Position numbers and translations under genes: made by a program
In this document: positions 57,258-64,000 of the stretch, in pieces
How positions within the stretch are numbered: the first letter of the stretch is position 1
How the letters are laid out: each line of letters starts with the position of its first letter
Origin: Pseudomonas sp. FP198
GTDB lineage: Bacteria > Pseudomonadota > Gammaproteobacteria > Pseudomonadales > Pseudomonadaceae
DNA length: 64,000 nucleotides
Assembly: GCF_030687895.1 (NCBI RefSeq)
Contig: NZ_CP117452.1
Location: 5,509,001 to 5,573,000, forward strand
Direction: 5' to 3'
The notes under the pieces: model-generated
What the model was told of the DNA's origin: nothing
Database searches by the model: none
The model's input: only the letters and a program-made list of their open reading frames with translations

Positions 57258-58514
57258 ATGAAGATCCTACTGGTGGGAGGCGGCGGTTTTATCGGGCGCC
57301 ATCTGCTGCGAGCGTTGCACAGCGCTGGTCACTCGATCATCGCAACCAGTCGTGAACCCCAGGCGCCAGGTTGGCCCGGGGTTGAATGGCGGCAGCTGGA
57401 TCTCGGCGTACTGGCAGGCAACCCTGAACACTTTGACCTGCCCCTGGACGTCGACTTGCTGATCAACGCGGCCGGCCTGCTCAGCGTCGACACCCAGGCC
57501 CTGAGCCTGGTCCAGGATCGTGGCGCGCGAGCGCTGTTCGACCAGGCCGCGCGCCGCGGCGTCCGGATCCTGCAGATTTCCGCGCTGGGCGCGAGTGCGC
57601 AATCGGACGTGCCGTTCCTGGCGAGCAAAGGCTTGGCCGACGAATATCTTTGTACGCTGGACAGCGTATCGGTGGTGCTGCGGCCGTCATTGGTGGTGGG
57701 ACCAGGCGGCGCGAGCAGCGGCTGGATGGAAGGCCTTTCGCCGTGGCCATTGATTCCCTTGCTGAATCTTCAAGCGCGCATCCAGCCTGTACATGTCGAT
57801 GATCTGGTGGGCGCGGTGCTCGCCCTGCTGCGGCAATGGCCGACCGAGTCGGTGGTGTTGCCGCTGGTAGGACCGGAGCCGATGACGCTGGCCCGACTCA
57901 TCGATCATCTGCGCGCCGCCCAAGGTTGGGCGCCGGCCCGCTACACCAAGGCTCCTGCGCTGTTGACTGGACCGGGTAGCCGGCTGGGGGATCGGTTCGG
58001 CTGGCGGGCGTTGAACAGCCAAAGCCTGGCCTTGGCACAACGGGACAATCTGGCCGACCCCGCGGCACTCGCGTCAATCTGCGGGTATTACGTCGCCCCT
58101 GTACAAACCCGCTTGCAGAATTGGCCGAACGCAGCCCAGAGCAGCCTCAGAGCGATCCGCCCGCTGATGCTCGCGGTACTGGCGATCATCTGGCTGGGTA
58201 CCGCCATCGTCTGCCTCGGCCCCGGCTATGATTGGGGCGTGCGTATCATGGCCGAAGCCGGTGTCCACGGCGCCTGGGCGAAGCTTGCGGTAATCGCCGG
58301 CGCGCTGTTTGACGGCGCGCTGGGCCTGGGCATGCTATTCAAGCGCTGGCGCCGCCAGGCATTGCGGTTGCAGTTGGGATTGATGCTCGGCTATACCCTG
58401 TGCATCAGTTTTATCCTGCCGCACTATTGGTTTGACCCTTATGCGGCTGTCGCCAAGAACCTGGTGCTGATAGTCGCCACTTTATGGCTGCTTTGGACTG
58501 AACCGCGCCGATGA
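57258..58514 (+). CDS. NAD(P)-binding epimerase/NmrA-like domain fused to a DoxX-like membrane domain
   Basis: A 418-residue protein. The N-terminal Rossmann part (about 1-285) begins MKILLVGGGGFIGRHLLRAL and has the ISALGASAQSDVPF and RPSLVVGPGG stretches of extended SDR/NmrA proteins. The C-terminal about 120 residues (290-418) contain four hydrophobic helices of DoxX-like type. Such a soluble-plus-membrane fusion suggests a quinone- or NAD(P)H-linked membrane oxidoreductase, but no activity is established. It lies between two DUF2269 genes and overlaps the next by four bases (ATGA). Confidence 0.85.
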   Translation: MKILLVGGGGFIGRHLLRALHSAGHSIIATSREPQAPGWPGVEWRQLDLGVLAGNPEHFDLPLDVDLLINAAGLLSVDTQALSLVQDRGARALFDQAARRGVRILQISALGASAQSDVPFLASKGLADEYLCTLDSVSVVLRPSLVVGPGGASSGWMEGLSPWPLIPLLNLQARIQPVHVDDLVGAVLALLRQWPTESVVLPLVGPEPMTLARLIDHLRAAQGWAPARYTKAPALLTGPGSRLGDRFGWRALNSQSLALAQRDNLADPAALASICGYYVAPVQTRLQNWPNAAQSSLRAIRPLMLAVLAIIWLGTAIVCLGPGYDWGVRIMAEAGVHGAWAKLAVIAGALFDGALGLGMLFKRWRRQALRLQLGLMLGYTLCISFILPHYWFDPYAAVAKNLVLIVATLWLLWTEPRR

Positions 58515-58978
58515 GCATTTACCTGCTGCTGAAAACCCTGCACATCCTGTCTTCGACCATCCTCTTCGGCCTGGGCGCCGGGTCCGCCTACTATGCGCTG
58601 CGGGCCTGGCGCAGCGGCAAGCTTGAAGTCATTGCCGTCACCTTCAAGCATCTGGTCTTCGCCGATTGGGCGTTCACGGCCACCACGGCCGTGTTCCAGC
58701 CGCTGAGCGGCCTGGCCCTGATGCATGTGGCCGGCTGGCCCCTGCAACAGAGCTGGCTGATGTGGAGCATCGGCCTTTATTGCCTGGCGGGCGTCTGCTG
58801 GCTGCCGGTGGTCTGGTTGCAGATCCGCGTGCACAAAATGGCCGAGCAAGCCTTGCAGGACGGCACGCCCATGCCGCTCAAGGCCAGCACCTACATGCGC
58901 TGGTGGTTCGCGCTGGGCTGGCCGGCGTTCCTGGCGTTCATGGTGATCTTCTACCTGATGGTGGCAAAGCCTGCGTGA
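58511..58978 (+). CDS. DUF2269-family integral membrane protein, second copy
   Basis: A 155-residue protein with four hydrophobic segments and the opening LLLKTLHILSSTILFGLGAG, matching DUF2269. The histidines of LHILSS and the conserved HVAGWPLQQSWL resemble a membrane-embedded haem or metal site, but this is speculative. ATGA-coupled to the fusion protein gene. It is more typical of the family than the first copy. Confidence 0.85.
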   Translation: MSIYLLLKTLHILSSTILFGLGAGSAYYALRAWRSGKLEVIAVTFKHLVFADWAFTATTAVFQPLSGLALMHVAGWPLQQSWLMWSIGLYCLAGVCWLPVVWLQIRVHKMAEQALQDGTPMPLKASTYMRWWFALGWPAFLAFMVIFYLMVAKPA

Positions 58979-58982
58979 CAGG

Positions 58983-59639
58983 TCAGTTGCGCAGGCTGAT
59001 CACCGGCCAACCGCGTTTCTCGGCCTCGGCCCGCAGGTTCGGATCCGGATCGACCGCCACCGGGTGCGTCACTGCTTCCAACAGCGGCAAATCGTTCATC
59101 GAGTCGCTATAGAAGTAGCTGTCGTCCAGCGAATACCCGGTCTCCTCCAGCCAGCGGTTCAGCCGGGTCACCTTGCCCTCGCGGAAACAGGGGATGTCGG
59201 TGCTGCGCCCGCTGTAGCGACCGTCGATCATTTCGCATTCGGTGGCGATCAGGGTTTCGACGCCCAGACGCTCGGCAATCGGCGCGGTGACGAAGCGGTT
59301 GGTGGCGGTGATGATCACCAGCTTGTCGCCGGCATCACGATGTTTCTTCAGCAGCTCGATGGCTTGGGGCAACACGATCGGCTCGATGCAGTCGCGCATG
59401 TACTCGAGATGCCACTGCGCCAGCACCTTCATCTCGGTACGGCCGAGGATCTCCAGGCAGAAATTCAGGTACGCGGCGTTGTCCAGCTTGCCGGCCAGGT
59501 AGTCCTGGTAAAACTCATCGTTGCGCGCCTTGTAGGTGACGGCATCCAGAAACCCGCGCTCGCAGAGGTAATCGCCCCAGGCGTGGTCGCTGTCGCCGCC
59601 CAGCAGCGTGTTGTCCAAGTCGAATAAAGCCAGCCGCAT
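58983..59639 (-). CDS. HAD-IB family phosphatase (SerB-like)
   Basis: A 218-residue HAD hydrolase. Motif [13 protein letters not shown] (residues 7-18), motif II ITAT near 110-113 and motif [14 protein letters not shown] near 177-188. This subgroup includes phosphoserine phosphatase-like and histidinol-phosphatase enzymes. In P. aeruginosa the gene next to rppH (PA0335) is of this type. It converges with the DUF2269 operon and diverges from rppH. Substrate not readable. Confidence 0.88.
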   Translation of the reverse strand: MRLALFDLDNTLLGGDSDHAWGDYLCERGFLDAVTYKARNDEFYQDYLAGKLDNAAYLNFCLEILGRTEMKVLAQWHLEYMRDCIEPIVLPQAIELLKKHRDAGDKLVIITATNRFVTAPIAERLGVETLIATECEMIDGRYSGRSTDIPCFREGKVTRLNRWLEETGYSLDDSYFYSDSMNDLPLLEAVTHPVAVDPDPNLRAEAEKRGWPVISLRN

Positions 59640-59782
59640 TGCAGTTACTCGCTGAAATTTCTTGAGAAAGGCGCCCAGAATACGGACTTTTCACAAGAGT
59701 GCACATAAGGTGGGCAGCCTCGTTGCTGCTTTCACAACCTTTGTGGAACAATGCGGCGACATGCGTTTGCGAGGTTGTTGCC

Positions 59783-60262
59783 GTGATCGATCCCGATGGT
59801 TTCCGTCCCAATGTGGGGATCATTCTTACGAATGATGCCGGACAGGTGCTATGGGCTCGCCGTATCAATCAAGACGCCTGGCAGTTTCCACAGGGCGGGA
59901 TCAACCCCCAGGAGACGCCGGAAGAGGCTTTGTACCGCGAGTTGAACGAAGAAGTGGGGCTGGAGCGAGAGGATGTCGAAATACTCGCCTGCACCCGAGG
60001 CTGGTTGCGCTATCGTTTGCCGCAACGCCTGGTCCGCACGCACAGCCAACCGCTGTGTATCGGCCAGAAGCAGAAATGGTTTCTCCTGCGCCTGATCTCG
60101 AACGAGCAGCGGGTGCGGATGGATTTGACCGGTAAACCGGAATTCGATGGCTGGCGCTGGGTCAGTTATTGGTATCCGTTGGGCCAGGTGGTGACATTCA
60201 AGCGCGAGGTGTATCGACGCGCTCTCAAAGAGCTTGCCCCGCGCCTGCTGACGCGCGACTGA
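59783..60262 (+). CDS. rppH: RNA pyrophosphohydrolase
   Basis: A 159-residue Nudix protein that removes pyrophosphate from 5' ends of mRNA to start decay. The Nudix box [23 protein letters not shown] is visible from about residue 36, preceded by WQFPQ. The GTG start at 59783 has GAGG at nine bases; the longer open frame upstream is not conserved. It precedes ptsP by 22 bases, the order conserved in many gamma-proteobacteria. Confidence 0.94.
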   Translation: MIDPDGFRPNVGIILTNDAGQVLWARRINQDAWQFPQGGINPQETPEEALYRELNEEVGLEREDVEILACTRGWLRYRLPQRLVRTHSQPLCIGQKQKWFLLRLISNEQRVRMDLTGKPEFDGWRWVSYWYPLGQVVTFKREVYRRALKELAPRLLTRD

Positions 60263-60284
60263 CGACGGAGTTCGACCCCGAGCC

Positions 60285-62564
60285 ATGCTCAATACGCTGC
60301 GCAAGATCGTCCAGGAAGTTAACTCCGCCAAGGATCTCAAGGCGGCGTTGGGGATTATTGTATTGCGCGTCAAAGAGGCCATGGGCAGCCAGGTCTGCTC
60401 GGTCTATCTGCTGGACCCCGAGACCAACCGTTTTGTGCTGATGGCGACCGAGGGCCTGAACAAGCGCTCCATCGGCAAGGTCAGCATGGCGCCCAACGAA
60501 GGTCTGGTCGGCCTGGTCGGTACCCGGGAAGAACCCCTGAACCTGGAAAACGCCGCCGATCACCCGCGCTATCGCTACTTTGCCGAGACCGGCGAAGAGC
60601 GCTACGCATCGTTCCTCGGCGCGCCGATCATTCACCACCGCCGCGTCGTCGGCGTATTGGTCATCCAGCAAAAAGAGCGCCGCCAGTTCGACGAGGGCGA
60701 AGAAGCCTTCCTCGTGACCATGAGCGCGCAACTCGCCGGCGTTATCGCCCACGCCGAGGCCACCGGCTCGATCAGCGGCCTGGGCCGCCAGGGCAAGGGC
60801 ATCCAGGAAGCCAAGTTCGTCGGCGTGCCGGGTTCACCGGGCGCGGCGGTGGGCACTGCGGTGGTCATGCTGCCGCCCGCCGACCTCGACGTGGTGCCGG
60901 ACAAGACCATCGCCGACATCAATGCCGAACTGGGCTTGTTCAAGACCGCCATCGAAGGCGTGCGAGCCGACATGCGCGCCCTGTCCGCCAAGCTGGCGAC
61001 GCAACTGCGGCCTGAAGAGCGCGCGCTGTTCGATGTCTACCTGATGATGCTTGACGATGCCTCCCTGGGCAGCGAAGTGACCACGGTCATCAAGACCGGC
61101 CAATGGGCCCAGGGCGCGTTGCGCCAGGTGGTGACCGACCACGTCAACCGTTTCGAACTGATGGACGACGCCTACCTGCGCGAGCGCGCCTCCGACGTCA
61201 AGGACCTCGGTCGCCGCCTGCTCGCCTATCTGCAGCAAGAGCGTCAGCAGACCCTGGTCTACCCCGATAACACCATCCTGGTGAGCGAAGAGCTGACCCC
61301 GGCGATGCTCGGCGAAGTGCCGGAAGGCAAGCTGGCGGGCCTGGTCTCGGTACTGGGCTCGGGCAACTCCCACGTGGCGATCCTGGCCCGGGCCATGGGC
61401 ATTCCCACCGTGATGGGCCTGGTGGACCTGCCGTATTCCAAGGTCGACGGCATCCAGATGATCGTCGACGGCTACCACGGCGAGGTCTACACCAACCCCA
61501 GCGACGTGTTGCGCAAGCAGTTCGCCGATGTGGTGGAGGAAGAGAAGCAACTCTCCCTGGGCCTGGATGCCCTGCGCGACCTGCCGTGCATAACCCTCGA
61601 TGGCCATCGCATGCCCCTGTGGGTCAACACCGGCCTGCTGGCCGATGTGGCCCGGGCGCAGAAGCGTGGCGCCGAGGGCGTGGGCCTGTACCGCACCGAA
61701 GTGCCGTTCATGATCAACCAGCGCTTCCCCAGCGAAAAGGAACAGCTGGCGATCTACCGCGAACAATTGTCCGCGTTTCATCCGCAACCGGTGACCATGC
61801 GTAGCCTGGACATCGGCGGCGACAAATCGCTGTCCTACTTCCCGATCAAGGAAGACAACCCGTTCCTCGGCTGGCGCGGGATCCGCGTGACGCTCGACCA
61901 TCCGGAAATCTTCCTGGTCCAGGCCCGCGCCATGCTCAAGGCCAGCGAAGGCCTGAACAACCTGCGCATCCTGTTGCCGATGATCTCTGGCACCCATGAG
62001 CTGGAAGAAGCCCTGCACCTGATCCACCGGGCCTGGGGCGAGGTGCGCGACGAAGGCACCGACGTACCCATGCCGCCGGTGGGCGTGATGATCGAGATTC
62101 CGGCAGCGGTGTACCAGACCAAGGAACTGGCGCGGCAGGTGGACTTCCTGTCGGTAGGCTCCAACGACCTGACCCAGTACCTGCTGGCCGTGGATCGCAA
62201 CAACCCACGGGTGGCCGACCTCTACGACTACCTGCACCCGGCCGTGCTGCAAGCCTTGCAGAACGTCGTGCGCGACGCCCATGCCGAGGGCAAGCCGGTG
62301 AGCATCTGCGGCGAAATGGCTGGCGACCCGGCGGCGGCGGTGCTGTTGATGGCGATGGGCTTCGACAGCCTGTCGATGAACGCCACCAACCTGCCGAAAG
62401 TGAAATGGATGCTGCGCCAGATCAACCTCAGCAAGGCCCAGGAGCTGCTGGCGGAGCTGATGACCATCGACAATCCGCAGGTGATCCATAGCTCCTTGCA
62501 GTTGGCGCTGAAAAACCTCGGGCTGGCGCGGATGATCAACCCGGCTTCGAACAAGACCCTCTGA
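60285..62564 (+). CDS. ptsP: phosphoenolpyruvate-protein phosphotransferase PtsP (EI-Ntr)
   Basis: First enzyme of the nitrogen PTS, autophosphorylating with PEP and passing phosphate to NPr. 759 residues: GAF domain (about 15-155), then a PEP-utiliser domain with the phospho-histidine in GSGNSHVAILARAMGIPTV (about 354-372) and the catalytic barrel (RTEVPFMINQRFPSEKEQ, VGSNDLTQYLLAVDR). In Pseudomonas it affects virulence and antibiotic tolerance. It lies after rppH and before a REPIN. Confidence 0.96.
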   Translation: MLNTLRKIVQEVNSAKDLKAALGIIVLRVKEAMGSQVCSVYLLDPETNRFVLMATEGLNKRSIGKVSMAPNEGLVGLVGTREEPLNLENAADHPRYRYFAETGEERYASFLGAPIIHHRRVVGVLVIQQKERRQFDEGEEAFLVTMSAQLAGVIAHAEATGSISGLGRQGKGIQEAKFVGVPGSPGAAVGTAVVMLPPADLDVVPDKTIADINAELGLFKTAIEGVRADMRALSAKLATQLRPEERALFDVYLMMLDDASLGSEVTTVIKTGQWAQGALRQVVTDHVNRFELMDDAYLRERASDVKDLGRRLLAYLQQERQQTLVYPDNTILVSEELTPAMLGEVPEGKLAGLVSVLGSGNSHVAILARAMGIPTVMGLVDLPYSKVDGIQMIVDGYHGEVYTNPSDVLRKQFADVVEEEKQLSLGLDALRDLPCITLDGHRMPLWVNTGLLADVARAQKRGAEGVGLYRTEVPFMINQRFPSEKEQLAIYREQLSAFHPQPVTMRSLDIGGDKSLSYFPIKEDNPFLGWRGIRVTLDHPEIFLVQARAMLKASEGLNNLRILLPMISGTHELEEALHLIHRAWGEVRDEGTDVPMPPVGVMIEIPAAVYQTKELARQVDFLSVGSNDLTQYLLAVDRNNPRVADLYDYLHPAVLQALQNVVRDAHAEGKPVSICGEMAGDPAAAVLLMAMGFDSLSMNATNLPKVKWMLRQINLSKAQELLAELMTIDNPQVIHSSLQLALKNLGLARMINPASNKTL

Positions 62565-62582
62565 ATCCTGCGGCGAGCATTT

Positions 62583-62675
62583 GTGGCGAGGGAGCTTGCT
62601 CCCGCTGGCGGGCGAAGCCCGCCCAAAAGCTTTGGGTCTACTTCGTAGCCCAGCGGGAGCAAGCTCCCTCGCCAC
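62583..62675. repeat. REPIN, GTGGCGAGGGAG family
   Basis: GTGGCGAGGGAGCTTGCTCC and the inverted GGAGCAAGCTCCCTCGCCAC arm, about 50 bases apart, between convergent ptsP and NRDE gene. The middle carries a GGGCGAAGCCCGCCC stem. Confidence 0.92.
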
Positions 62676-62691
62676 GGGGTTATCGGCGGCA

Positions 62692-63438
62692 TTAAACGAG
62701 CAGCTCCACCTCCCCCAAATGCCCCCCATGCGGCCCGAAACTGCGCTCGACCATCTGCCGCGTCCCGTCAGCATTAACGATCAGCGCCGTGCTCGCCCGC
62801 GTCCCGTAGGCCGGGCTGGCGATGAACACGCTCGACAGCAGCATTTCCGTGGACAGTCCCACGCCGGTGTCCGGCAGCTCGGCCACCGGGGCCGGTTGCG
62901 GATCGCTCAACAGCGCCAGCAGCGCTTGGGGTTGCGGGTCATGCAGCACCTCACTCAACGCCGTCCGGGCCTTGAGCAATTTCGGCCAGGGCGTGTTCAA
63001 CCCGGCGTTGGACAATCCGTAGATCCCTTCGGCCAACGCCTGCGGGCGTGTATCGCGTGCGTTGTAGTGCCAGAGTTCGACGCCGTCGCCCAATAACAGG
63101 TTGAAGCCACCGTACTCGGCGGCGCGCGGCACGATTTCGCTCAGATAATCGACGATCGACAGATTCCCGGTCAGGAACCGCGCCACCAGTTCGCCGCGGG
63201 ACTTGAACGCCGGGAGCTGGCCCGGGTCGCGGATGTTGGTCAGCGCGGCAAAGCGGCCCCCGGCGCCGACCCCGAGCCAGGTGCCGCCCGCTTCCAGGTC
63301 GCGACCGGCATGCACGTGCGGCGCGTCAGGCCATTGCGCCAGTGGCAGCGTCGGGCGCGCATAGAACTCGTCGCGGTTGGCCGCCACGATCAGCGGCTGG
63401 GCGTGGCCGGGCCGCCAGGCAAATACGATCAGGCACAT
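62692..63438 (-). CDS. NRDE (TANGO2-like) family protein
   Basis: A 248-residue protein beginning MCLIVFAWRP, with the defining NRDE at residues 21-24 (VAANRDEFYARP) and a conserved C at position 2 that could become an N-terminal nucleophile. Other family marks are GGTWLGVG and LSNAGLNTPWPK. TANGO2 relatives are linked to haem or lipid handling, but the bacterial role is unknown. Convergent with ptsP. Confidence 0.9.
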   Translation of the reverse strand: MCLIVFAWRPGHAQPLIVAANRDEFYARPTLPLAQWPDAPHVHAGRDLEAGGTWLGVGAGGRFAALTNIRDPGQLPAFKSRGELVARFLTGNLSIVDYLSEIVPRAAEYGGFNLLLGDGVELWHYNARDTRPQALAEGIYGLSNAGLNTPWPKLLKARTALSEVLHDPQPQALLALLSDPQPAPVAELPDTGVGLSTEMLLSSVFIASPAYGTRASTALIVNADGTRQMVERSFGPHGGHLGEVELLV

Positions 63439-63582
63439 CAGGTTGTCCTGTTAAAAATCCGAGCTCCGCTTTCGTGCCTACTCTACCCACACATCACCAA
63501 CGCATCCATCGCCTTCAGTGGAGCCCAGGCCCCTCGATCCGTTACCATGCCGCTCTTGTTTGCGATGGTCGAGGCGACGCTG

Positions 63583-64000
63583 GTGGAATTTCTGCTTTAT
63601 CTGCTGCTCGGCGCCTGTGCCGGTGTACTCGCCGGGCTATTTGGCGTCGGCGGCGGGATGATCATCGTCCCGGTGCTGGTGTTCAGTTTCACCTTGCAGG
63701 GTTTCGACCCGCAGGTGTTGACGCACCTGGCTGTCGGTACGTCCCTGGCATCGATCATCTTTACCTCGGTGAATGCCGTACGCGAGCATCACCGCAAAGG
63801 CGCGGTGCGCTGGCAGATCTTTACCTGGATGACCGTCGGGATCCTGATCGGTGCCGGTTTCGGCGCCATTACCGCCGAAGCGATCTCCGGCCCGCATCTG
63901 CAAAAAATCATCGGCGTATTCGCCATGCTCGTGGCCCTGCAACTGGCGCTGGATTTCAAGCCGAAGGCCAGCCGTACCGTGCCGGGCAAGGTCGGATTGG
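63583..64000 (+). CDS. TauE/SafE-family sulfite exporter/permease, partial
   Basis: Runs off the window end with no stop. About 139 residues are visible, with the TauE/SafE start VEFLLYLLLGACAGVLAGLF and the motif FGVGGGMIIVPVLV, several membrane helices and the HLAVGTSLASIIFTSVNA segment. GTG at 63583 has GAGG at good spacing; an in-frame ATG at 63547 is the alternative. The family exports sulfite or sulfoacetate in some bacteria; the substrate here is unknown. Confidence 0.85.
   Translation, partial: MEFLLYLLLGACAGVLAGLFGVGGGMIIVPVLVFSFTLQGFDPQVLTHLAVGTSLASIIFTSVNAVREHHRKGAVRWQIFTWMTVGILIGAGFGAITAEAISGPHLQKIIGVFAMLVALQLALDFKPKASRTVPGKVGL

Overview
The window is a 64 kb stretch of a fluorescent-group Pseudomonas chromosome. 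The evidence is high GC coding sequence, gene order that I recall from P. aeruginosa and P. fluorescens (cysQ-nudE, hslO/hslR, rimK, envZ/ompR, tex, gshA; later serA, rpiA, ilvA, rppH, ptsP), and about twenty intergenic REP/REPIN hairpins of Pseudomonas type (GTGGGAGCGAGC... and GTGGCGAGGGAG...). No rRNA, tRNA, CRISPR array, intact insertion sequence or prophage was seen. Identifications rest on reading the translations and on family knowledge; no database search was run.

Layout. 1-8.5 kb: end of a Fis-type regulator, a hotdog thioesterase, cysQ-nudE, a HAD nucleotidase, a BON/LysM protein, a LysR regulator, fdhD coupled to a YdeP-type molybdopterin oxidoreductase, and a glycine-zipper protein. 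8.6-10.3 kb: acyl-CoA thioesterase and 3-hydroxyacyl-CoA dehydrogenase. 10.4-12.4 kb: an AT-richer island holding a wrecked S-type bacteriocin with a colicin E3-type ribonuclease end and three small genes, one clearly a cloacin/ColE3 immunity protein. 12.5-24.5 kb: core genes pckA, hslO, hslR, a RimB-type protease with rimK, envZ-ompR (AmgSR-like), tex, a thioesterase and gshA.

24.8-46.3 kb is dominated by sulfur and nitrogen scavenging: tauABCD-like taurine uptake and desulfonation, an aldo-keto reductase, hicAB, a LysR/SDR divergent pair, a BetT choline transporter with a palindromic operator, D-cysteine desulfhydrase with a cystine ABC transporter (dcyD-tcyJ-tcyL-tcyN), and an organosulfur cluster with two SfnB-type flavoproteins, an NtaA/DszA-type monooxygenase and a MetQNI-like transporter.

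46.4-64 kb: a methyltransferase, a shortened solute-binding protein, a DUF4399 protein, serA divergent from D-2-hydroxyglutarate dehydrogenase and a FAH-family enzyme, two tandem SdiA-regulated-type proteins, rpiA/ilvA, a three-gene membrane operon (DUF2269, epimerase-DoxX fusion, DUF2269), a HAD phosphatase, rppH-ptsP (nitrogen PTS), an NRDE protein and the start of a TauE/SafE permease.

The most unusual material is the broken E3-type bacteriocin with its retained immunity-like genes (10.4-11.9 kb). The organosulfur cluster, the lobe-deleted binding protein and the DUF2269/DoxX operon come next. I found no convincing wholly new system.
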